This document shows positions 8,006-16,641 of a stretch of 64,000 nucleotides of DNA, piece by piece; within the stretch, counting starts at the first letter, position 1, and the number at the start of each line of letters is the position of its first letter. The position numbers and the translations under genes are program-made. The DNA comes from Rhodococcus_F sp040656415 (lineage in GTDB: Bacteria > Actinomycetota > Actinomycetes > Mycobacteriales > Mycobacteriaceae), in the NCBI RefSeq assembly GCF_040656415.1, contig NZ_JBFAMC010000003.1, forward strand, positions 434,001 through 498,000. Reading direction: 5' to 3'. Below the pieces are notes generated by a model. It was not told where the DNA came from and did no database searches. It worked only from the letters and a program-made list of their open reading frames with translations.

Positions 8006-10749
8006 CCGACCCTTTCGGCACCCGGGCGCTGCGTGATTCGACGCTGCTTGCCTGGCGCACGTCCCCCACCCGGCTGCGCGAGGATGTCGCCGCTGAGTCC
8101 GATCTCGCCCGCGCCGGCTATCGTGACCGCCTTCTGACCGAACTGGCGCAGAACGCCGCTGATGCTGCCGCCCGCGCTGAAGTGCCGGGTGAGCTGTTCG
8201 TTCGCCTCGACGGACGTGTTCTGACGGTGTCCAACACCGGTGCCCCGCTGGACGAGCGAGGGGTCCAGGCGCTGGTGGCATTGCGAGCGTCGAACAAGGT
8301 CGATGGAACAGTAGGCCGTTTCGGTGTCGGCTTCACGGCTGTGCTTTCGGTGAGCGATGAGATCGAGATTCGATCGACTTCCGGTTCCATCCTGTTCTCC
8401 GCCGAGCGAACACGATCCAGCCTCGAAGCGGACTTCGGGGCAGACCCCGGACCGATTGTGCCTGTCCTCCGACTGGCGTGGCCAACCGACAAGCGCCCCA
8501 CGCCTGGTGTGACCTCGGAGATCGTGTTGACTCTGCGCGATGATGTACACGCGGAGTCGTTGCTGGCACACATGACACGCGAGGCCGGCGACTTACTGCT
8601 CGAGCTTCCGGCGCTCGTCTCGATCGAGGTGGGTGACAGGCAGTTTCGCCGAATCGAGCGTTCGTTGGATTCTGGGCTGACTGAGGTCGCGATCGGCGAA
8701 GACCGATGGTGGCAGTCTGAATCCGAGCGTGCGCGCTGGCTGGTTCCGGTCCACGACGGTGTCGTCTCGCCGGTATCCGAGGACGTCTTGCGCGCACCGA
8801 CGCGGTCCGACGAGGCTCTGTCGATACCTGCGATCATCATTGCCGACATCACCATGCAACCCGACCGCAGGCGCGTAATGCCCGGCGTCGCGATCGCCCC
8901 GGTGGCCTCTGGGTACGCCGAGTTCGTGGCCGCCCTTCCGCCGGATCAGCGAGTGTCGATGGTTCCGGTCCCGGCGTTCGCGCGAGGTCGAGTGGACTCG
9001 GTGCTGCGTGAACACCTGGTCGCCGAACTCCGGGAGAAGCCTTGGTTGCCAACTGTGGGAGGCAAGGACAGGGCACCCAACCGGGCCTCGGTTGTGCCGG
9101 GGCTCACCGACGAGTTGGCCGAACTTCTCGCGGAGCTCGTCGATGGCCTGGTCGTCCCGGATCTGTCGGGCCCACGGTGGTCGCTTGCCCTGGCAGCCGT
9201 CGACACCCACCGAATCGGCCTCGCCCGCATTGTCGAGCTCCTCAGTGGCATCGATCGCGAACCTGCTTGGTGGCAAAGTCTTTACGGCGCACTCGAACCA
9301 CTCGCAGTCGATGCGGTCGCCGCCGAGGAATTGGCCTCCATCCCGGTTCCGCTGTCCGACGGCCGCACCGTCACCGGTCCGCGAACGGTGTTGGTGGGAC
9401 GCGACATCGACTGTGCCTCGGGGGTTACCTGGACGAGGCTCGTACACCCTGATGCAGCGCATCCGCTGCTGTCACGGCTCGGCGCGAAGACCGCGACGGC
9501 GGTCGACCTTCTATGCGACCCGGCACTGCGGATCGCGATCGAAGATATCGACCACGACGATCAGCCGGCGGCGGAGGAACTGTCGTCCGTCGTGCTCGCG
9601 CTCGCCGGGCGCGCCGATCCCGCGTCGTTGCCGTCGTGGCTCGGACAATTGCTTCTTCCGTCCGCCGACGGTGGACTGCGCAGCGCCGATGAATTGCTGT
9701 TGCCCAATGCGCCACTCGCAGAGGTCTTGGTGGACGATTCGCCGTTTTCTCGGGTGGATGCGTCGTTCGCTGGACGTGTAGGTGAAGACGCGCTCCGGGC
9801 CGTAGGTGTGGGCTGGGGATTCACCGTGTTGCGCGTGGAACTTCCCAGCGGTCCCGATCACGACCTCGACGAAGAGGACCTGTGGTGGGAGACGCTCGAC
9901 GACGACCCCGAGCGTATCGAGGCGGTCCGAGACCTCGACCTGGTGGACGACAACTCCTGGCCGCAGGCGTTGACGATGCTCGCCCGCGATCCACTCATCC
10001 GGCCCCTGCTCTCTGATCGCACCGGCTATACGGCATGGTGGCTGCGTCACAACGCCGAGTTGAGCGGTCAGACCCTGGGCCTGCTTCGTGGAGCCGAAGA
10101 TGGCACCTTCGCCGGCCTGCTCGACCAAGTTGACCACCCGGAGTCCTCGGTGTTGTCAGCGGCGTTGGCTCCCGCAACGGTCGACTCTCCTCGCCTTGCA
10201 CAACTGCTCCTGGACCGACTGGCGGATTCGCGTCGTGAGCCGACCCCGGCGGTGATCGCTCGCGCTCATCGGCTTCTCGCCGCCGCTGTCGCCACACATG
10301 TTCTCGATCTCGAGGAACTCCATCTCCCCGCACATGTGCGTAGTCTCACCGGCGCGCTGATCGATCCGGATATCGCACTGGTGTTGGACCAACCCTGGCT
10401 CGCCGCCGCAGTGCCCCACGACCGTCTTGTGGTCGGCAGCATGGAGACCGCTGACGCGCTCGCCGATCTCCTCGACATACCCCTGGCATCCGCAGCGGTC
10501 CACGGAGTCGTCAGCAGTTCCGGTCGAGAGTCGTCGTGGGAATGCGAGCCCGCCGCAATCCTCGCGTTCGACATGCTCGGCCGGACGCTCCCCGAGGGGA
10601 TCCTGTTCGTCCATCCACGGCTCACCGTGCGACTGAGCGGCGCGATCGAAGCAGAGGTGGCGGTTCCCTGGTGGGTGGACGAAGGTGGGACCGTACATTG
10701 CTCTGCGACGTGGAGCGGGCAAACGTGGGGTGGTTCCGGTGTCACTTGA
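7993..10749 (+). CDS. Large GHKL-type (sacsin/HSP90-like) ATP-binding protein; apparent ATC start
   Basis: About 918 residues if translated from ATC 7993. The N-terminal ATPase motifs are clear: LLTELAQNAADAAARA (N-box, Asn and Asp for Mg-ATP), VSNTGAPLDERGV, then VGRFGVGFTAVLSVSD (glycine-rich lid). This is the histidine-kinase/HSP90/sacsin-like ATP-binding fold. The rest has no motif I know. In this frame no ATG, GTG or TTG occurs between the stop at 7954-7956 and GTG 8182, and starting at 8182 would remove the N-box. ATC 7993 has GGAGG seven or eight bases upstream, and the residues after it (DQLADPFGTRALRDSTLLAW) look like a natural N-terminus. A sequencing error turning ATG into ATC is the alternative. 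It overlaps DUF3027 upstream and the PAP2 gene downstream. Confidence 0.78.
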   Translation: MDQLADPFGTRALRDSTLLAWRTSPTRLREDVAAESDLARAGYRDRLLTELAQNAADAAARAEVPGELFVRLDGRVLTVSNTGAPLDERGVQALVALRASNKVDGTVGRFGVGFTAVLSVSDEIEIRSTSGSILFSAERTRSSLEADFGADPGPIVPVLRLAWPTDKRPTPGVTSEIVLTLRDDVHAESLLAHMTREAGDLLLELPALVSIEVGDRQFRRIERSLDSGLTEVAIGEDRWWQSESERARWLVPVHDGVVSPVSEDVLRAPTRSDEALSIPAIIIADITMQPDRRRVMPGVAIAPVASGYAEFVAALPPDQRVSMVPVPAFARGRVDSVLREHLVAELREKPWLPTVGGKDRAPNRASVVPGLTDELAELLAELVDGLVVPDLSGPRWSLALAAVDTHRIGLARIVELLSGIDREPAWWQSLYGALEPLAVDAVAAEELASIPVPLSDGRTVTGPRTVLVGRDIDCASGVTWTRLVHPDAAHPLLSRLGAKTATAVDLLCDPALRIAIEDIDHDDQPAAEELSSVVLALAGRADPASLPSWLGQLLLPSADGGLRSADELLLPNAPLAEVLVDDSPFSRVDASFAGRVGEDALRAVGVGWGFTVLRVELPSGPDHDLDEEDLWWETLDDDPERIEAVRDLDLVDDNSWPQALTMLARDPLIRPLLSDRTGYTAWWLRHNAELSGQTLGLLRGAEDGTFAGLLDQVDHPESSVLSAALAPATVDSPRLAQLLLDRLADSRREPTPAVIARAHRLLAAAVATHVLDLEELHLPAHVRSLTGALIDPDIALVLDQPWLAAAVPHDRLVVGSMETADALADLLDIPLASAAVHGVVSSSGRESSWECEPAAILAFDMLGRTLPEGILFVHPRLTVRLSGAIEAEVAVPWWVDEGGTVHCSATWSGQTWGGSGVT

Positions 10750-11305
10750 TCAGAACGTGTTCGAAAGTGTGGTCGGCGACCGAACTGCGTGGCTGATCGA
10801 CTTCGCGTTCGTCGTCACGGACACCGGGGGAACCGCCGCTGTCTTGATCGCGTCGGCGGTCCTGACCGTCTCCCTTGTGCTGCGGGCTCGCAACCGAGAA
10901 GCCATACTCGTGGCCGGCGCCATGCTGTCGGGTCTCGCCGTGATGACCGGACTCAAGAATCTGTACGAGAGACCGCGTCCACCCCTGCCGGAACGGCTGA
11001 TCGAGACCTCGACCTACTCGTTCCCCTCGGGTCACGCCATGCTGACGGCCATCCTTGTCTGCGTAATCATGGCTCTGACCCTCCGGATGGTGCTGGAGCG
11101 GTACGTGCGGGTAGCGCTTGTGACGCTGCTAGTCCTGTATACGTTCGCAGTCGGATTCTCGCGGATCTATCTCGCGGCGCACTGGACGACTGACGTGCTC
11201 GCCGGGTGGGCATTCGGTGTGCTTTGGGCGGCGGTCTGGATCTTCTCAACTCGCCCCCTACTCGGTCGCGCCAAACTTGGTCGCGACCGCCGCAGCCACG
11301 TCTAG
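10739..11305 (+). CDS. PAP2-family membrane phosphatase
   Basis: A 188-residue integral membrane protein with the three phosphatase motifs: KNLYERPRP, then YSFPSGH, then SRIYLAAHWTTDV. The conserved His residues are in motifs 2 and 3 and the Arg and Lys in motif 1. It likely dephosphorylates a lipid phosphate such as undecaprenyl pyrophosphate or phosphatidic acid at the outer face of the membrane. GTG 10739 (VSLDQNVFES) is preferred, with GGGG 8 nt upstream; it overlaps the previous stop by 11 bp. The 3' end overlaps the convergent DUF2530 gene by 4 bp in TCTAGA. Confidence 0.87.
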   Translation: MSLDQNVFESVVGDRTAWLIDFAFVVTDTGGTAAVLIASAVLTVSLVLRARNREAILVAGAMLSGLAVMTGLKNLYERPRPPLPERLIETSTYSFPSGHAMLTAILVCVIMALTLRMVLERYVRVALVTLLVLYTFAVGFSRIYLAAHWTTDVLAGWAFGVLWAAVWIFSTRPLLGRAKLGRDRRSHV

Positions 11306-11550
11306 AGCAGTCCCTGTTGTGCCCCCCGGCTTCCACGCCGGGCCGCACGCCTCTGCAACGCGAACAATCCGTAGCCGAGGCATCCGACGACGACCCCGGC
11401 GATGGTTGTCGGGAGTGCATTTGCCCACCGGTCGCCCGTGACAATCACCACCCCGGCTGCGGCTGCCCAGGCCAGTGTTCCCAGGATCAGTGCAGGTCGC
11501 GGGTCGGCGAGGCGTTGAGTCAGGGTCGGGCTGCCTGTGGTCTCCTTCAC
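11302..11550 (-). CDS. DUF2530 family small membrane protein
   Basis: An 82-residue protein from GTG 11550 (KETTGSPTLTQRLADPRPAL) with two hydrophobic helices (ILGTLAWAAAAGVVIVTG and TIAGVVVGCLGYGLFAL) and a basic tail QRRAARRGSRGAQ. It matches the type and position of Mtb Rv0879c (DUF2530), upstream of the MarR gene. Function is unknown. It is divergent from the permease gene at 11627, and its stop codon shares bases with the stop of the convergent phosphatase gene. Confidence 0.78.
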   Translation of the reverse strand: MKETTGSPTLTQRLADPRPALILGTLAWAAAAGVVIVTGDRWANALPTTIAGVVVGCLGYGLFALQRRAARRGSRGAQQGLL

Positions 11551-11626
11551 GAAGGGAACCTTACCCCCGCCGACGTGCCCTAACCTCCATGTGCGACGCG
11601 CGACTTCAGGCGAGGAATTGGGAACT

Positions 11627-13081
11627 ATGGGAACGACTCCAAAACTGCTCGACAACTACTTCAAGATCACAGAGCGTGGTTCGACGGTAGGTGCGGAGGT
11701 CCGCGGTGGAGTGGTCACGTTCGTGGCGATGGCTTACATCGTGGTGCTCAACCCACTCATCCTCGGCAGCTTCTCCCCGGATGACGCTGCCGCGAAAACC
11801 GATGTCCTCGGAAACATCCTCCCTGTGGACCAGTTGGCCGCCGTCACGGCCCTCGTTGCGGGGTTGATGAGCATCATCTTCGGTGTCGTCGCCAACTATC
11901 CCTTCGCTATCGCCGCCGGCTTGGGCATCAACAGTCTTCTCGCCGTTACGATTGCCCCGCAGGTCACCTGGCCGGAGGCGATGGGGCTCGTGGTCATCGA
12001 CGGCGTCATCATCGTCGTGTTGGCACTCACCGGCTTCCGGACCGCTGTGTTCAACGCCATTCCGCCCGAGCTGAAATCCGCGATCGCCGCCGGTATCGGC
12101 TTGTTCATCGCCTTCATCGGTCTCGTCGATGCCGGGTTCGTGCGCCGAATCCCGGATGCTGCAGGAACCACAGTCCCGGTGGGACTGGGGATCAATGGAT
12201 CGATCTCCTCCTGGCCGACTGCCACGTTCGTGTTCGGTCTACTGCTGATGGGCATTCTGGTGGTGCGCAAGGTACGCGGTGGTCTGTTGATCGGCATCGT
12301 CGTCACAACCGTGTTCGCCGCGATCATCGAGGCCGTGGGCAAGCTTGGACCGTCGATGGGCGTGAACCCCCAGGGCTGGAATCTCAGTGTCCCGGATGCC
12401 CCCGATGTGCTGGCCGAACTACCGGACCTCAGCCTGGTCGGCGACGTCAGCATCTTCGGAGCCTTCACCCGTATCGGTGTCCTCGCGGCCAGTCTGCTGG
12501 TATTCACCCTGGTGCTGGCGAACTTCTTCGATGCCATGGGCACGATGACAGGTCTCGGCAAAGAGGCCGGCCTCACCAACGAGAACGGCAACGTCCCCAA
12601 CATTGGACGGGCGTTGGTCGTCGAGGGAGCAGGCGCAGTTGTCGGTGGCGGTGCGTCGGCGTCGTCCAACACGGTGTTCATAGAGTCAGCGTCGGGTATC
12701 ACCGAGGGCGCCCGTACCGGACTGGCGAACGTGGTGACGGGCGTTCTGTTTCTGGGCGCGATGTTCCTCACCCCGCTCTACGAGGTCGTGCCCATCGAGG
12801 CGGCGGCACCAGCGCTGGTCGTGGTCGGTGCAATGATGATCAGCCAGGTTCGCGATATCGATTTCACCAAGTTCTCGATCGCGCTGCCCGCGTTTCTCAC
12901 CATTGTCGTCATGCCGTTCACTTACTCGATCGCCAACGGCATCGGGGTCGGATTCATCTCCTGGGTCGTGCTTAACGCCGCAGGTGGCGGTGTCAGAAAG
13001 ATCCATCCTCTGATGTGGGTCGTAGCGACGCTGTTCGTGGCTTACTTCACAGTCGAGCCAATCACCGCGGCGTTAACGTAA
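11627..13081 (+). CDS. Xanthine/uracil-type permease of the AzgA group (purine uptake)
   Basis: A 484-residue membrane protein of the NCS2/nucleobase-ascorbate transporter superfamily, closest in pattern to hypoxanthine/guanine/adenine permeases (AzgA/PbuG). Diagnostic stretches are ERGSTVGAEVRGGVVTFVAMAYIVVLNP near the start, ANYPFAIAAGLGINSLLAV, LVLANFFDAMGTMTGLGKEAGL in the middle and GASASSNTVFIESASGITEGARTGLANVV. About 12-14 membrane segments are expected. It would import purines with protons. ATG 11627 follows GAGGAA. It stands between DUF2530 and MarR; in Mtb no permease lies at this point as far as I recall, so it may be a local insertion. Confidence 0.88.
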   Translation: MGTTPKLLDNYFKITERGSTVGAEVRGGVVTFVAMAYIVVLNPLILGSFSPDDAAAKTDVLGNILPVDQLAAVTALVAGLMSIIFGVVANYPFAIAAGLGINSLLAVTIAPQVTWPEAMGLVVIDGVIIVVLALTGFRTAVFNAIPPELKSAIAAGIGLFIAFIGLVDAGFVRRIPDAAGTTVPVGLGINGSISSWPTATFVFGLLLMGILVVRKVRGGLLIGIVVTTVFAAIIEAVGKLGPSMGVNPQGWNLSVPDAPDVLAELPDLSLVGDVSIFGAFTRIGVLAASLLVFTLVLANFFDAMGTMTGLGKEAGLTNENGNVPNIGRALVVEGAGAVVGGGASASSNTVFIESASGITEGARTGLANVVTGVLFLGAMFLTPLYEVVPIEAAAPALVVVGAMMISQVRDIDFTKFSIALPAFLTIVVMPFTYSIANGIGVGFISWVVLNAAGGGVRKIHPLMWVVATLFVAYFTVEPITAALT

Positions 13082-13114
13082 ACGCACGCCCGCCTGTCCC
13101 GTATTGTCAGTGCA

Positions 13115-13546
13115 GTGACCACGGAAACCAGAGCACTCGCCAGCGACCTCGCCCTGGCTGTTGTGCGCCTCACCCGCCACCTGCGTGGGCGGCGCTTGGA
13201 TGCCCAGGTCTCGCTCACTCAGTTGTCGGCTCTGGCCACCCTCTCGAGGGAGGGTGCCATGACACCGGGCAATCTGGCGGCCAAGGAAAAGGTGCAACCA
13301 CCCTCGATGACCCGAGTCATCGCCTCACTGGTCGAACTCGGTCTGGTCGAGCGTGCACCGCACCCCACCGACGGACGCCAGATAATAGTCACCCTCACGG
13401 ATGCGGGTCGCACGCTGATTGTCGACGAGACCCACGCTCGCGAGGCATGGATGAACGAGCAGTTGTCTGGACTCGACGACGACCAGCTGAAGGTCCTCCG
13501 CGACGCGGTCGGCATCATGACGTCCATCATCGCCAATTCCGAGTAG
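13115..13546 (+). CDS. MarR-family transcriptional regulator
   Basis: A 143-residue winged-helix repressor-type protein. The DNA-binding part is LTQLSALATLSREGAMTPGNLAAKEKVQPPSMTRVIASLVELGLVERAPHPTDGRQIIVTLTDAGR, with the wing DGRQIIVTLT. N- and C-terminal helices would form the dimer. It is the counterpart of Mtb Rv0880. GTG 13115 has no Shine-Dalgarno, but TATTGT lies a few bases upstream, compatible with a leaderless transcript. Target genes are not evident; the permease just upstream and the methylase downstream are candidates. Confidence 0.9.
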   Translation: MTTETRALASDLALAVVRLTRHLRGRRLDAQVSLTQLSALATLSREGAMTPGNLAAKEKVQPPSMTRVIASLVELGLVERAPHPTDGRQIIVTLTDAGRTLIVDETHAREAWMNEQLSGLDDDQLKVLRDAVGIMTSIIANSE

Positions 13547-13654
13547 ACCCGGCCTGGCTGGGGTAGCCCATCCGGCCCAGGTCGACGTTTGCTGCCGATA
13601 TTCGGTTTCCGGGCGGTGTGCGGCGCGTCGATGTGGATACGGCACGATGGACCA

Positions 13655-14461
13655 GTGGTTCACGTCATCGACATAACGGATCCCGCCGACACCAGGCTGG
13701 ACGACTTCCGCGATCTCAATTCGTCGGATCGGCGACCCGACCTGCCTTCGGGCAAGGGTCTGGTGATCGCGGAGGGAGTGCTGGTGGTGCAGCGCTTGCT
13801 GGCGTCCCGCTTCGATCCCATCTCTCTGCTCGGTGTCGATCGACGCCTCGAGGAACTTGCGGACGATCTCGATGGCGTTGATGTGCCCTTCTACCGGACG
13901 ACGGCGGAGGTCATGGCCGAGGTGGTCGGATTTCATCTCAACCGGGGTGTACTCGCCGCGGCGCGGCGTCCTGAACCTCTGGAACTATCCGAGGTGCTCG
14001 CCGATTCCAAGACGGTCGTGGTGCTCGAAGGCGTCAACGATCACGAGAACTTGGGTTCGATGTTTCGCAACGCCGCCGGACTCGGTGTCGGCGCGGTGGT
14101 ATTCGGCAAGGGGTGCGCCGATCCTCTTTACAGGCGAGCGGTGCGGGTTTCGATGGGGCATGTACTTCGAATTCCATTCGCCCACATGACGAAGTGGCCA
14201 CACGACCTTCAGACTCTGCGGGAGCGTGGTTTCCAGCTCATCTCGTTGACACCGAATCCTTCAGCGGTGACGTTGGCAGAGGCCATGACAGGAGAGAGGG
14301 TGGCGCTGGTGTTGGGCGCGGAAGGACCGGGCCTCACCGAACATGCCATGCGGGCCACCGACATTCGTGCGCGCATTCCGATGGCACCGGGAACGGACTC
14401 TCTCAATGTTGCGACAGCAGCAGCAATGGCGTTCTACGAGCGTGTCCGAACAGGTGGGTAA
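13655..14461 (+). CDS. SpoU/TrmH-family RNA 2'-O-methyltransferase
   Basis: About 268 residues. The N-terminal substrate-binding region (VHVIDITDPADTRLDDFRDLN ... GKGLVIAEGVLVVQRLL) is followed by the SPOUT knot domain with its three motifs: VLEGVNDHENLGSMFRNAAGLGV, LVLGAEGPGL, and IPMAPGTDSLNVATAAAMAFYE. It methylates the ribose of a nucleotide in rRNA or tRNA. It corresponds to Mtb Rv0881. GTG 13655 fits homologues; GTG 13658 or ATG 13631 are possible. The following gene starts 2 bp after its stop codon, so they form an operon. Confidence 0.9.
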   Translation: MVHVIDITDPADTRLDDFRDLNSSDRRPDLPSGKGLVIAEGVLVVQRLLASRFDPISLLGVDRRLEELADDLDGVDVPFYRTTAEVMAEVVGFHLNRGVLAAARRPEPLELSEVLADSKTVVVLEGVNDHENLGSMFRNAAGLGVGAVVFGKGCADPLYRRAVRVSMGHVLRIPFAHMTKWPHDLQTLRERGFQLISLTPNPSAVTLAEAMTGERVALVLGAEGPGLTEHAMRATDIRARIPMAPGTDSLNVATAAAMAFYERVRTGG

Positions 14462-14463
14462 GG

Positions 14464-14754
14464 ATGCGGCACCCTGACTCCCTGTATCCGCAGTCGGAAG
14501 AAACTCCGTGGTTCACCGGACTCGTCGTCGCTGGATTCTCTGCAGTGTTCGTGTTCGTCGCGGTGGTTGTGTTCGGCTCCCAGCTTGCCCAGATCAACGT
14601 CGTACTGGCGGTCGTTCTCGAACTCGTGGTGGTGGCTGGTGTTGCGCCGTCGGCGTGGAGACTGCGCCAGGTTCCCGTCTGGCGCTGGCTCGTGTACGGC
14701 GCTGCGGCAGGGGTTCTCGGTGGGTGGACCGCGCTGATCACGGGCGCGGTATAG
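14464..14754 (+). CDS. DUF2537 family small membrane protein
   Basis: A 96-residue protein starting MRHPDSLYPQSEETPWFTG, with three hydrophobic helices: VVAGFSAVFVFVAVVVFGS, INVVLAVVLELVVVAGVAP and LVYGAAAGVLGGWTALI. It begins two bases after the SpoU stop and matches Mtb Rv0882 in size, type and position. Function is unknown. The immediate coupling to the methyltransferase is conserved, but I see nothing linking it to RNA modification. It ends 15 bp from the end of a convergent gene. Confidence 0.8.
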   Translation: MRHPDSLYPQSEETPWFTGLVVAGFSAVFVFVAVVVFGSQLAQINVVLAVVLELVVVAGVAPSAWRLRQVPVWRWLVYGAAAGVLGGWTALITGAV

Positions 14755-14769
14755 CGTGGGTGGGCCCGC

Positions 14770-15525
14770 TCACAAGCCGAAATACCGCCGGAGCAGCCCG
14801 ATTCTGCGAGAGTTGTGCGGTGCCGACCTCTGGGACGTCAGGTGCTGCACATCGGTAGGCGGTTCGCTCTCGTGGCCATCGCCCGGATGGTGAATCGCGA
14901 ATCCGAACACGGTGAGGCTGTGCGGATCCACCTCGGGATCCTCAGGTGCGTCGGTGTACCGAAATCCCAGCCACTCCCGGTTTGCGCCCTCTGAGAACTG
15001 CTGAGGATGGAAGGGCAGCGATTGCGGGTCGGGAAGCACCTCCGCCGGGTGCTGTAGCGGAAAGTCGCCCGCCCAGAAGGGTTTTTCCCACAGCAGAGGG
15101 ATGCCGAGATCCTCGTGGATATGGACCGGCGTCGCGCTGAAGGACCTTGTCAGGATTCCCTCGTCCCACATCGCGAACGACCCCCACTCTTTTTCGGGTT
15201 TCGAAGCCACGTAGTAGGTTTTGGCGAATCCTGTAGGGCAGATGTGCGTCTCGGGCAGCGTGGACGGGCGCGGAACCGCCACGTCGATTCCACACACCAC
15301 AGTGAGACCGGGGTAGCAACCGATGTAGACGGTTCCGGTCGCATCGAGAGCGGCTGCCTCCGACAGTGGAACCGAGCCCGCGGGGGTGGGTTCCGAAGAG
15401 GGGAACAGGCGCGTTGCGAATTGCCTGGCATCCTCGAGATCGGGCATTGGTCGAGTGCGTAGAACAGCTGCGGGATCGGGAACGTCGGTGTACCAGATCG
15501 TTGATACCTTCGGCCACACGGCCAT
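14770..15525 (-). CDS. DUF6928-like conserved protein
   Basis: A 251-residue soluble protein. Features are a start MAVWPKVSTIWYTDVPDP, the central GTVYIGCYPGLTVVCGIDVAVPRPS, the aromatic-rich KEWGSFAMWDEGILTRSFSATP, and PLLWEKPFWAGDFPLQ followed by LPFHPQQFSEGANREWLGFRY. These resemble an actinobacterial family I recall as DUF6928; no catalytic residues are evident. The start at 15525 has a strong AGAGGGGGG ribosome site. It lies between the DUF2537 gene and sepH, on the sepH strand, 63 bp after the sepH stop. Role unknown. Confidence 0.65.
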   Translation of the reverse strand: MAVWPKVSTIWYTDVPDPAAVLRTRPMPDLEDARQFATRLFPSSEPTPAGSVPLSEAAALDATGTVYIGCYPGLTVVCGIDVAVPRPSTLPETHICPTGFAKTYYVASKPEKEWGSFAMWDEGILTRSFSATPVHIHEDLGIPLLWEKPFWAGDFPLQHPAEVLPDPQSLPFHPQQFSEGANREWLGFRYTDAPEDPEVDPHSLTVFGFAIHHPGDGHESEPPTDVQHLTSQRSAPHNSRRIGLLRRYFGL

Positions 15526-15588
15526 CCCCCCTCTTTCGGTATCTGCCTGAAAGAGTACGACCTCGGCTAGCTCACCGTCCCGAGTGGA

Positions 15589-16446
15589 TCAGCGTCCGCT
15601 GCTACGCACACCCAGTAGGACGTCGTCCCAGGACGGCAGCGCGGGTTTACCGCGCTTGTCCTTGTTGCTTGTCTGGTGCGGTGCGATCTTGGGGGCCGCG
15701 GCTTCCTCGGAGGACTCGGAGTCTTCCAGGTCCACCTCGGCTTCCTCGGCCTCGATGATTTCCTCCGGCTCGATCGACGGCACCACCACTTCGGTGGGGA
15801 ACTCGGCGAGTTCGAGTTGGTCCGATTCGTCCGAAGCAACTGTTGCCAAACCCCGCAGGGGTCGACCGAAGTCGGGGTCGATCAAGTCGAACGCGGTGTC
15901 GTCGAGCGCGACGATGGTGCCGCCGTGTGCGTCCGGCTGGTAGCGCCAGTGAGCCGAGTTGGTCGTGCGCCCCGCCTGCCACTGCAACTGGGCGACCCAG
16001 TGGTTGTCCTCGTCACGCCAGGCGTCCCACGTGGCTTCGTCGATGTCGTGACCGCGAGCGCGGAACGCTCGAGTCACGATTTCGGAGAGAGTGGGAACGG
16101 CGGGACCGTTGTCGCGCATCGGGTGCCCTCCCTGGGCCATCTCCGCTGCACGTGAACGTTCGAGCAGAACCGGATAAGCGAAGCGTTCCACCTTCGACAG
16201 AGGAACACCGGCCTCTTCGGCTACCTGTTCGACGGAGGCGCCGGCACGGATGCGGGCCTGAATTTCGCGAGGTCTGAGCTGACTGTCCATTTGGATCTCA
16301 ATCTGGCCGAGTCGAGCGATGTCCCCGCTGGATGCGGCGCGGAGTTTGTCATCGGCTGGAAGCCGGAATCTTTCGCCGGTACTTGCATCAGCGCACACGA
16401 CGTGCGAACCATCTGGCTCGAGACCGATCACTCGAAGCTCTCGCAC
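15589..16446 (-). CDS. sepH: SepH-type cell-division protein (DUF3071)
   Basis: A 285-residue protein. The N-terminal domain (RELRVIGLEPDGSHVVCADASTGERFRL) leads into a helix-turn-helix-like stretch, LRPREIQARIRAGASVEQVAEEAGVPLSKVERFAYPVLLERSRAAEMA. A middle domain with HWRYQPDAHGGTIVALDD follows, then an acidic disordered tail ending LPSWDDVLLGVRSSGR. In Streptomyces and mycobacteria SepH binds and stimulates FtsZ assembly. Mtb Rv0883c is next to serC in the same arrangement. GTG 16446 is chosen because GAGGAGG lies 5-6 nt before it. Confidence 0.88.
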   Translation of the reverse strand: MRELRVIGLEPDGSHVVCADASTGERFRLPADDKLRAASSGDIARLGQIEIQMDSQLRPREIQARIRAGASVEQVAEEAGVPLSKVERFAYPVLLERSRAAEMAQGGHPMRDNGPAVPTLSEIVTRAFRARGHDIDEATWDAWRDEDNHWVAQLQWQAGRTTNSAHWRYQPDAHGGTIVALDDTAFDLIDPDFGRPLRGLATVASDESDQLELAEFPTEVVVPSIEPEEIIEAEEAEVDLEDSESSEEAAAPKIAPHQTSNKDKRGKPALPSWDDVLLGVRSSGR

Positions 16447-16593
16447 GTTGACCTCCTCATCGCGCCGGCTCGCGACTATGTGCCGACGCCAACTGTAATT
16501 CATTTGTGACAGCTTGTGCAGCAGGACACGCGCGACTATATCCCGCCCCGAGATCAGGTGGGAGCGAGGCTTCGACGTTCGACGTCCCCCTGT

Positions 16594-16619
16594 GCCCCCG
16601 CACCCGAAAGTGCGGGGGC
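16594..16619 (-). terminator. Hairpin terminator after serC
   Basis: A 10-bp perfect stem GCCCCCGCAC/GTGCGGGGGC with a 6-nt loop starts about 22 bp downstream of the serC stop, between serC and sepH. Confidence 0.78.
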
Positions 16620-16641
16620 TGACTACGGTGATCGCCCGGGC

